64,000 nt of DNA from Blasia pusilla. Its lineage: Eukaryota; Marchantiophyta; Marchantiopsida; Blasiales. A model generated the notes under the pieces. It was not told the origin of the DNA and did not search any database. It saw only the letters and a program-made list of their open reading frames with translations. The stretch is from the NCBI GenBank assembly GCA_050084515.1, contig CM114273.1:10912001-10976000 (forward strand), in the 5' to 3' direction. The position numbers were made by a program, and so were the translations under genes. Positions within the stretch are counted from its first letter, which is position 1. The number at the start of each line of letters is the position of its first letter. Positions 33,671-44,900 of this stretch are shown here, piece after piece.

Positions 33671-35944
33671 GGCAGTCAAGGAAATATACAGGAAGACCGC
33701 AGGACAGTGGAAGGGAAGGGAGGGGAGCGGAGCGTGGAAGAGGCGCGACCGAAGTTTGGTATCCGTGGGTGGTTTTCGTGTGAGTTTCGGGAGTGCTGAG
33801 AACCAATGTCAAACACTCCTCTCTCTCTCTACTCTCCTGTAGCCATGGACAAAGGGAACGCTGGAGTCCCTCTGGCCGTGCCTTGGCGAGGGCGATGTGT
33901 AGTGGAACACCACCTTTGGTTCATTTCTACGGTTTCTTTTCCGGGCAAGAGCCTGATTGCCGCAGTGAAGAGTTGATCCATGGCTTGTGTGTTGGGAAAT
34001 GGAACGAGCTCTTGAGTGGACGGTCATAGCCACAAACCGCGAGGCCGGAATTCGATTTGTTGTTGTGTGATCGCGCAATTCGATAGCTTCAAGCTGATGA
34101 TGACATGACGTTGGCTTCATCTCAGAAGGCAGTTCAAGGCCGAGGATCAAGCATGCCAATTTTGAAGGGTGAGCATACTTTACTGGTAATCGTTACGAAC
34201 CATCATCCGTCATCAGCGCCCTCCACATCTTGTCGTCTCAATTAGCGGCGTTTCCATAGTGATTCTGACTCCTTCCAATGCTATATGGTCTTGGCCTCGG
34301 GATTTTGAGCAGGAGACGCTTGTCAAAGCTGGCAAATACGCCTAAGCCCCGTAGTCTATGGAAGCTTCGGGGCAGTTTCCGATGAATGACGTTACTAAAT
34401 GTCTCCTTCAAGAATCCGTCTCTTTGGCCGAGTGATTAAGGCTCAAGGGACAGACATATGCAGCTAGGGGTTTCCCGCGAGAGCGTTAAGTAATTAGGGT
34501 GACGATCAGTTGCAAGGGCCTCCGGGGACAAATGCCGCTCAGTGGTTTCTCTTCACAGCTCTGGTTCCGGTTGCAGTGGGCATCCGGCGATGTTACGGGA
34601 GTAGCCCCCTGCTGAATCGCTTCCAGTTGCAGACTTCAACTGTTGCTGCCAGCTCTCGCGTGGCCCACAACGTGATATTTTTGCCCCAGGGTCCAGGGAC
34701 AGTTGTCATTCAAGCTCTGACTTCATGGAGTGAGTTAAGGAGGTTTAAGAATCCAACCCTCAGCAAAATTTAACAGTCAGTTTGCATTCCATCTCTGACT
34801 TCGTTGAGTGAGTCGAGGTCCAAGAATCCAACCCGTAGTTGAGAGAATGCCCGAGATACAAGGCCCGAGGTCCAACCGAGTACTGGCAATATGAGCAAAT
34901 TTAAAGCACCAAGAAACAGACTCGAAGGTTCTATCATTTGAGAACCAACCCCTTTTACACAACTACCACGTTTTCCTAGGCTCCATCTCCAGAGCTTTTG
35001 CGAGTTGGCAGATCCAACTGGAAGCAACAATCGCAGGCTTTTGTGTTCAGAGTTCAGTTCGTTTATCACAGGATTGGGGGCCTATTATGGCAGTCGTGCA
35101 CGACAGAGATGAGAAGATGAAAATGATTTGTGAATTACTCCATGTTGACAACCATGCAGATCCTTCTTTTCTGGGTGCTGTCAAATTGGGGAGACATTCA
35201 CAAACTTGACAAAGTGTGAAGGTAATCGAACAGACAGATGCTTGTATGGCCCCGACACTGATAGATTTATTAACCAATGCGCGACTGCAAACCGGTTAGA
35301 TGTGTCAACAGAACGAATGAAAAGATGCATGAAACCGGTGGTTGGCTATCCTGGCCGACCTGTCCGAAGAAATAGTAACGTATGGACCATATCTTCAACG
35401 AAACTGGGTATCTCATTGGACAACGCAACAGATGTGATCACTTTTTCCGACCTCACTCAACGCAGTGAGTGTGCATTAAAGTTGATCCTTCTGTCTATTT
35501 TCCAACCCGTAAATGCAACGTGCTTTGGATTGGCGTCGCTATCGGAGGTCGTCCTCAACGTCCTGCTTCAGTAGGCGAATGTGTAGCGAGCGCGAAGTAT
35601 TACGAGGGCCGAGCTTCGCGGATGTACTTGAAAAACGAGATTCTAAAGATGGGGAGCGTGTCTTAGAGCGCGAGGGGATGATGTTGGTGTACTAGAGTTG
35701 CACGAGTAATTTGTCTTGGTATCAGAGGAAATGGATGTGCTTTTCAAAGACCTTACGTGAACGACCTACCCTGGGCATTTTCAACCTCTTTCAGTGAAAT
35801 GGAAGACTTGGTCTATGTTTTTTAGCACGGATGTTCCTAAAGTTCAAACCGTGCTGTCTGCCTTACGAATGTCGAAAAGTTCACGTTGCGAAAATAAGAT
35901 CACGAGAGTACGAAGAGAACAATCTATCTCACACGATTCTTTAG
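33671..35944. other. Probable promoter and 5' region of the kinesin gene; no firm gene
   Basis: A CT-rich patch (33817-33838) resembles plant 5' leaders. Two short copies (34718 and 34794) of TCTGACTTC...GAGTGAGT...AAGAATCCAACC lie 76 bp apart. The start codon of the kinesin probably lies here, but no exon with the right phase could be chosen. Confidence 0.35.
34418..34504 (+). pseudogene. tRNA-Ser-like relic
   Basis: It begins GTCTCTTTGGCCGAGTGATT AAGGC, which matches the acceptor, D-arm and A box of plant serine tRNAs, and contains GGGGTTTCCCGCGAGAG, the long variable arm region. It ends GGGTGACG. The T arm and anticodon loop are degraded, so it is a tRNA pseudogene or the head of a tRNA-derived SINE, not a working tRNA. 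Confidence 0.55.
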
Positions 35945-38900
35945 TTCAACAAGGCTGTGTACGGTAACTAACAGTGTAACTTGGCGGTCAGCCATTGAAG
36001 AGGCCTCTGAGCCTGTCACTTTCGGCTCAAGGAGCGCAGAGAGGTTCCTCCCTGAGTTGAAAATAAGATCGGAGAAAGTGCATGGGACATTTGAAGGTTC
36101 CGCATCGAGGACACCACAATCAATTTCATCCGCGAAGAATACTTTCTCTATCAACGGTTGCAGTAACGATAAAGTGAGTGGACGATCATGCCGGATTTAG
36201 GACCAAAGCATTCATGTGTAACCTGCAAAAGTGACGACGCCTTGACGCAAAACCAAATCAGACCACTGCGTCCTTGTGATGTGCAGCTGCCCAACAAAGA
36301 TACTTAAGAAGTATAATGCTTTAAATTTCGAAAGGGGGCCTGAGTTGACGGTCGGTATTGGTATCAGTGTTTAGATGCTGCCTTGCAACTCTCTAAAACT
36401 TCCTATACTTCCAATTATTACAAGATGTAACGAAAGCGTCGTTTACCATGTTGAATGAGTCTGAGGGATTTTTGTTCTAATATCCAACTTCTGGGCATGT
36501 CTGATCTTTACAGGTGAAAGTGTATGTGAGAATGAGACCTTTTAGCGAATCCGAGAAAGTGTGCCCATTAAAACAGGTGGACGAACTGAATTCAGGCTTT
36601 GAAAGTCGCCTGTCAGAAAAGCGAAGGCTTAGCTAGCTTGCTAGCGAAGGTGCAGATGTGATTTTACGACAGCCGCTAGGTAGTCGAGAATATGCAGGCG
36701 AGTCATATGGCTGATACTTGTCGTACCGTTGCGCTTGCAATCGCTGACTGCACAACCTGCTTTGCGCTGCCTAGATGTGCTGTCTAATTGATCATTACCA
36801 TGGTCTAAGAAGCTGGCGTAATGAGATTGCCAGCAGATATGGAGGTCTGATTTTGGCGAATTTATCTTAGGAGGTACAAACTGAATTGAGAGAATAGTGG
36901 TGGACGAACACATTCTGCACTCACAGAGTTCTTAGATGGCCTATTCTACCTAATGGTGCATAAACAGCAGCACTCTTGTCAGATATATGTCAGGTTACAC
37001 AGACATTTCTTTGATTCCCGCTGCTCATGTGGACCTGCTCTCCTTAGCTATCTCCTCTCTCCACGTAACAATCAACGAAAGTGGCGATGTTTCTCAGCAG
37101 ATCCAGCATGCCCAATTAATAGAAGAAATATTGCACATCGCATACGCATACAGAAAATTATTCCACCATGGAACACGAAATTCGTTGTTTGCATTAATCT
37201 GAAGCTTTAGCAATTACGGAGAAATTTCTGGTACGTTGTTCATGTTGGAGTATTCACCCAGCTTCGACATGATCGGCGGGTAAGTAATGAGTAAACTCGC
37301 TTGCCCTGACCTACAGGTGTTGTGCTTGATTGGAGACAAAATTGTCATAAGAGATCTGGATAACCATTGCCAGAAGTCGACGGGAAACTCTAAAGAGCTT
37401 GGCCACAAACACGACCTTATTGAGTTTAAGGTGGACTATATGCAGGATGATAGCTATTTGCGAGTTCAAAGTGAAGCTCGTAAAGAAGAATCGCAGCAAC
37501 GGATGTATGGCGCTCTTGGCGTTCCTTGTATTGAAACTGCTTTGGATGGCTACAATACTACGGTATTGTCCAAGCTCACGTGTAGGCATTCATGCCTGCA
37601 TGTGATTTGGCCACGTAGCTCGGAATTTTACTGACGTAGTTCACTTTCACTTACAGAAATCAGCTATGCAAAGTTGGCACCTACCTGGTGGGTGTCTATT
37701 GTTTGATTTTAGACGGACAAGAGTAAATTTTGGGTATTGATTCGATCTCTTGCAGATTCTGGCATATGGGCAAACAGGGTCGGGAAAAACATACACCATG
37801 ATGGGTGATGGTACTGAAGCAGGCAAAGGTCTTGTAAGTTCAACCCCATTCACAGCTAGAAGTGTCCCTCGAGTCAAAACAGATAGTTCCTTATGATGTG
37901 TGCATAACAATGCATCTCAAAGTTTCAAACTACAGAGAAGAGCCGCTCTGTCTAAGATTTACTAGCGGGCCTAAAGTTAATTGAGAAATGGAAATTTTTC
38001 TGTGAATTGAATTTGTTAGAAGTAAGCAGAGATTTCCATTTCAGGACCATTATCGTTTCCTTGCAAAGACCCACATGGACCTTTGGTACTTTTCAGGGGG
38101 CCTCAGAGGAACATCGTCCTAGGTCTCTGAAACTCCAACAGATGCTAACATGCAGATACCTAGATTGGCCTGCGATTTGATGAACAAGATCCATGAAGAG
38201 AACAGAAATGGCATCTTCTATACTGTTCAGGTGCATCACACGACGCTGTGTAGTTGCTACTGCTGCTGTCCTTGTCTGTTCTGAGAATGTAATGGAGGAT
38301 TTCATCTACTCTATTGTTTGGAAAGCTGAATTTGATAGTTGGTTAAGTACATAGATACTTGGGTTGGTGGGTTTAAGAAGCAGGCATAGAAATATTGGTG
38401 TGACACAAATTTTCTACGTACTCTTCCAAAATTGTTTTCTTCACACTGTATTCATCCATAGATAATAGATACAATATTCTGGGGTCATTCTGCTGCCAAT
38501 ACTCCTTATTTTCTTCAGATTTCCATTTGAAATAACGAAAGCTCTAGGTAAGTGACTACAGGTGCATCAGCCTCAAGTACCATCCAGGGCACCACCAGGA
38601 GCAACATTCAGCTGAGTACACGAGATGGATATCAAAGTGTCACCAGTCTGAATGATTATGTAATGAGTGGACATGGAAGTAGCACATGAAGCAACTGAAT
38701 GCAAACTCATGTCTCGATATCAGGCCAGCTACGTGGAGATTTATCAGGAGAAGATTCGTGACCTTTTAGCTGCGGAGGATGACCAGAGGCAGGAGGCTCT
38801 TCTGGGCGCTCCTTCAACAATGGATGCCGGTGACATTCCTGCAGCAAATGACAAAGATGCACTTCGTAAAACGGGAACTAAAGTAGGAAAGAAGCTGATC

Positions 38901-41900
38901 AGTCGTCCTTTTAAAAACTCCGCAGACAGAACATACACACGTGCCGACACTGGATATTATCAGGCTATGAAAAAAACCTATGGAGGGCCTCTCCTTGAAA
39001 GGTCACCAAGCAGCATGTATCAAGATGGAGCACCTAAGGTCAGGAGTCCAAAGAAGAAGTCTCCAAAGCCTGCTTTTGATACCGTCTTCGGTAAGGAAAA
39101 GATTCATAAGAGTTACCGGACATTTCCCATTGTCTTGGAGGAAGCAGTTCCAATGAAGAGACAAACCTTTCTAAAAATCCGAGAGCACCCAGTGACAGGG
39201 CCTTTTGTTGACGGCCTCTTGTGGAAAGATGTCTGCACATGGCTCGACATGGAGACTTTGATGAGACAAGGCTCTGCCAGTCGAATCACTGCTGCCACTG
39301 ACATGAATGAGAAGTCCAGCCGCAGCCATGCAATCTTCACCATAAGGTTGACGAGGGTGAGCAGAGTTTCCATCCCCAGAAGTTTCAATTCCAAACCTTC
39401 TCAACAAGGAATCTTTGTGCAGCCTTTGTAGGAACAAAATGGCTCTGATGATGTCATGCGAAAGGTTTGACTTGGAATTCGGACTCAGATTGGTGGACGC
39501 AACGTAAAGAACGAAGCAACTGCTTGCACGAGAATCGAGAACCCTACAGCCTGGTCATCCCATACACTAGTACACAAGACCTTTCATTTCTTCAGGATAA
39601 CTTAGAACACACATACTCTCCCAAGTACGCTAATGAATGAACTGGCTTCTAATCCATATGGGACAAACATATACACGTATAGGACTTGTAGCGCCATTCT
39701 TTTTTCATCCCGTCCAGTTATGGCCGTGAATCATTTTGGCTGTTATAATCCTTTATTTCTTGCGTAATTTTTAATTTTTTTCCCACTGTATTATAGGGGC
39801 TTGGATCTTGAAAATCCCTTTGTATTTTTTATATAGTTTTCATTTTTGTAATTTGCATTTGCATGGATTGCAGCCATGCGGGCAATCTCATGCACACCCT
39901 CGTCAACCTCACTTTGAGGTTGCGAATTGCGTCACAAAAAGTGAATCCCAGGAGAGGGGTTCATTTATTTCACCATCTCCCAACATGTCTGTATAATCAT
40001 GCCATGTGTACTTGCTAAATTTTGGACGTGATCCTCCCCTCCCCTTATTATTACTACCCTACCTTAAAGGGGTCCAAATTTGTTGTGACCTTTACTCCTT
40101 TTAGCTGTTTGATTTCTCCGTTTCTCATCGGTTTGTTTCTTCTTCTTTTCACTCAGTCTACTAGGGGCTTTGATCTCTTTAGAAAAGAAAACAAGGGAAT
40201 GAGAAATTGCAGTTAGGAGCATGAGCGTGGCTCATACACACCTTTGGGTAAGGAAGGTCCCTCCTTGGACGCTCAACTCCTCCATGTGAGCAACGGACTA
40301 TTGTTGGTAATCACTTAAAATTGATTTGTGTGTCTCCATCGCATTGTAGTGTGCTAAGTCCTCTTTCCGATAGCTCAGTTTTATTGCTTCAACTGACATT
40401 GTTTCCATAGTAGGTGAGGTTAGTTTGTTAGAGGTTCTCCCTTTTCTCTCCTTCGTAGCAAATTGTGGGTCTTTGCATCCACTTCTTCTTTTTTTTCCTT
40501 TTCTTGATGGTTTCTCCCATGTATACTATTGAAACCATGGAAGAAACATCTCTCTTTCCTCTCTTAGGAAGGCTTTAATGGTTTCCTCTCTTTCCGCTTC
40601 GGTTGAAGCTTCCTAGAATAGCATGAATATTCATGAGTGCAGATTTGTTTAAATTTCTAGTGGTGCTTTATCGTGCATCGCGTGTGTATGCCTCTACTAG
40701 TCCTTTGACATCTTTGATGCTGTTTTCTCTGCTTAGGAAATCAATATGATGATAGAACAACCACAACCTGCTTCCATGTACCGCCAGAGAGTTGAGTAAA
40801 AAGGAAAGAGATTCATGACCCAAGGCTCACAATGAAACACTCAACCATAAGAAAGTTTGCTGACCCATAGTCACGTATTTTGCAGAATGTCGGTCCCGAT
40901 ATGTTTGGAGTGCAGCCAAGCTCAGTGAGTTATATCAACCTGGTGGATCTTGCTGGTAAGATCTTCTACAAGACAAGAATGTTTAGGAGGCTTTACTCCA
41001 ACTTGCCAAACATAGTAAGAGGAGTTTGATGATACACGGCTCTCTCGTCTAAGGGAAACAGTGATGACTTCATATCAACAAACGATGATGTTGTGTGCTC
41101 TTGACATTGGCAGGCAGTGAGAAGTTGCCAAAGCTTTGCTCTGGCGCTGTCACAGGACAGAGGACTCAGGAAGAGTCCAAATGCATCAATCAATCTTTGT
41201 CGCAATTGAATGAAGTATAGCCTCAAGTTCCTTTGTGGTGTTTGCTCGCTCACTTTGTAAACTGACTGATGTTTGTTCTTGCATACTTTTGAAGAAGATG
41301 GCATGAGAAAACACTACTAGTAATGAATGCCCATGCCTTGCACCCGGCCCTAAACGTATCTGGTAGTACATGTTTCAAATCTGTACAATCGCATGCTCGC
41401 TCACGCCATTCAGAAATCGAAAATTGAAGAACTCGTCCTTCTATAATAATATAGATGTGTAGACGGATATTGGCTACTTCTTTTTACGCGATACCTTTGA
41501 ATTTTATGGCAGAACGACTTTGAATGCATAGGTTTTTTCTACTTCGTGCATCTAGGTGGAGGATGAACAGAATAACTTGGTTCTACTTCCGTGGAATAGG
41601 TGATTATGAGACTTTCAAGGAGCAGCTTCGTCTCATACAGGAACTCTGTCTTGACTTGGCTCTTGAAAGAGTCTCTTGGTGGAAATAGCAGGACATTCAT
41701 GGTGGCAAACATCTCGCCCACTGAGAAGGTATTTACGTGTTATTTATTGCCAAGATCTTCGTTTCATTGGAGTTAGTCATGAGGATTGAGATTCAATATC
41801 CCTATGTAAACTACGTAGTCGTGCAGTCCATACATAGTGGTCGTAGAACATGCGCGTTGAATTCATCTTGATGAAAAATCTGGCAAGATCGGAAAGTGCA

Positions 41901-44900
41901 GAGCGTAAGGCTTGCTGATTTACTGATGTGCGTGGATCGTGGCTCCAAAACGGAATAAGTCTACTGCTAAGAGGTCATAATGCAAAGGTGATGAATTATT
42001 TGTCCAGCTCTACCAGTATGGACACAGCAAGGAGGGTCTGGATGTACTAGGCTAGATCTAGAGGTGTGAGTGAAATTTTACTCTGAGTGTTTGTCACAGC
42101 TCGTCCAACACGAACACAGCAAGGGAGGGTCTGAGTGTGCTTGTCTAGATTTGGCAGTGTCAGAGAAACGGTTTTGTTAATGTTGTTGTGATGGCCATAA
42201 TGGATGGGTTGGGGCTTCAGGATCTTCAGGAGAGTGTAAACACACTTGAGTGTTTGTCAGATTTCTTCCAACATGGACTAGCAAGAGAGGGTCCGAATGT
42301 GCTTGTCTACATCTGGAGGTGTGAGAAAAATGATTTGCTTCACTGACTGGTGCTCTGATGATCACATTGGATGCGTTTGGACTTCAGGACCTTCGGGAGA
42401 GTGTGAACACACTGAGATATGCTACAACAGCGAGGAGGATACCTAGTCCCTCCATTCTCGATCAAGATTCAAGAAACAACATAATACATAAACTGAAGGA
42501 AGAAATATGTACTCTGCGCTCCCTCCTTTCGTCATTCACTTCCAAAAGAGAAACTGGTCCTTCTGACGAACTTCCTTGGATGCAAGGATTTAAAGTCCCT
42601 ATCTTGGATGTCGGCCTTCAGGTACTCTGCCTTCCAATTAAGTCCAAACGTCTAAATTCTCTTAGCAAGAGTATTGTTCTAAGTTACTACAACAATATCA
42701 GGAACTTCAGGGATATGCTTGCCTTCGCATCACTTTGAGCACCTGCATGATCATCTACCGTTTCGTTTCCCTGAATTCCGTTGGTTACTGTTAATCAACT
42801 CACGAGACAATTTAAATAGAGACTTGAGAGGAAGCTAATGATTTCCATGCCTGAGAGATTTAGTACGAGGGGGGCAAATAACAATATTGTTAACCCGAAG
42901 ATCCAACGAGTCTTCTTTGATGTTTCCTGGAGCAATGCCTCTAAATACTTCGGAATGCTGGTCATTCCACCTGATGTGAAGCGTATGGTTGTTCCAAATG
43001 ATTCAGACTGGTGGAGTTGAGGAGTTTGGACGACGCAAGGTTCTAGACAAAGGGAGTCAGACAGAACTTGGCCTCGAGGTGCTGAAAATCTCTCTGGAGT
43101 CCCATGTCTTTGTTTGGTCTGCCTGGATATGTAATCTTCAGAATTTGGATTATAATTCCCCACGTATTTGCAGCTCATATTCTAGATCAAATAGCCCAGT
43201 TGGCCCATTAATAGTAGGCTTGTCCCCTTTTCTCTGTCAGTTATTCGCGTCCTGTCTTTGCATTACGGAACTACCCCCCTCTTTTTTCATTTAATAATGT
43301 GAAGATCCGAATTCTCTCCGCGCACTCTCCACTGTCTTAGAATCCTGCTATCTTAGGAACAGACTAAGATACCAGGATTCTTGCGTGTCTCCCATGATCA
43401 TCATCAGTTTCAAAGGCAGATCGGTTTTTAACCACAAGATCATTCAGTCCTTCGAGGACATCTCGTGATACCAGTGGATTTTGCCCACAAGCAGAAGAAT
43501 AGAGCGGAATAATTTTAAGACAGCAGGAGCTGGTCCTTAATTTCGATTTCTTGACGAAGAAAATCTGATTACTTGACCCTGCTATGAAGTGCAGGTCAGT
43601 GCATCTAGTATGGAAGGATGCGTTCGGTCATATGCTGGTGGTAGAGCTGAAGCGTTTGGACAAAATAAGGTTCTGGTCGAAGAGGGCCAAACTGAAGACG
43701 GCTATCAGGTTCTTTGTCTTCAACTAGAGTATCATGTTAGACACAGACGTCGAACTTCTTAAGAGCGATTTCCTGATCATGCGTTGATTCAATCGCTCAA
43801 CCGGCTCTAAAAATTTTCTGTCATTTTATTTGAATGGCAATTCCCGGAATCAATGAAGCTCAAGCATCACTTCAAAGTCCTGATAGGAAGTACACTTCAC
43901 GCAAACATCAGTTATTTCAGAGACAAGAATATATAGGAGGTAATACTTATTCTGTTCAAGGCAGCAAAAGTAAATTTATTGTTGGACAGAGCATCGGGTT
44001 CTCCTCTGCTGCTCCTGGAGGTATACGAAGCTGAATACGAAGTGGGTGCATCGGGATACAGATCACTGCATCCAATGGAAAAAGCTGCGTTCATCCATAT
44101 GATGGCTGTAAAGGTGAAAACTTTGGACAGCCCAAGGCAGACAAAGGGAGCCAGACTGAAACTGGCCTCCAGGTACTGCACTAGTCCCCAAATTCCTTCC
44201 CGTCTTTGGATCATTTCTTCGAAAAACATACAGACGTCATCAAAGGGGCACCATACATATTTCATTCCATCGGGTAGATGAGCTGTGTGTGTGTACTTAA
44301 ACAAATCATGCGCATGCTCTCAAAAGTCATATATTGAATATAAGAAAGGAACAATAGAGGTTGGGGGATCTCTATCCCAGAGTTACACAGGTCATTATGC
44401 ATCTGGCCATGCAACAACAACTAGGAGGGATTCCCCTTCAATGAATGGGCGAACCATTGGCTTCCCTTTTTGGGAACCTGAAAGAACCCTAAAAGAATAT
44501 ATTGATCCCCTTCATAGATGTGTGAATTCTCGTCTCTGAGTAGAAGTTTCAACCACAATGGGTACATTCCCTTCATGGATGGATATGATCTTGTGAAAAA
44601 CTGCTTCTTGCGTTCAAAGTAGAGACTTTGGAATGCATGTAAGCTGCCGGATTTCCCAGTCGTTTTGATGGCATACAGTTTAGAATGCAGGTGGCGGGAC
44701 TTCTTGTTTAACAGAAGAGATTTTGGAGTGCAGGTTGCCCCATCTAGGAGAAAGGCTTGCGTTCTTCCGTGTGAAGGTGGGAGAGGTGCAAGTTTTGGAC
44801 AACGCAAGGTCATGTTCGAAGACAATCCGATTGACTACGGCCTTCAGGTCCTCTAATAGGAGGAGGGTGATGCACTCAGAAGAAGTAAATTATATAATTG

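Noticed and set aside
33845-33976. 43-codon ORF right after a CT-rich stretch
   Set aside because: Too short, no similarity, and no splice link to the kinesin exons.
35206-35574. 122-codon plus-strand open frame before the kinesin
   Set aside because: No family likeness, odd composition, and its only good donor gives a phase that does not fit the next exon.
35714-35730. TGGTATCAGAGG, resembling a tRNA-Met primer-binding site
   Set aside because: No LTR end adjoins it; a 12-base match can occur by chance.
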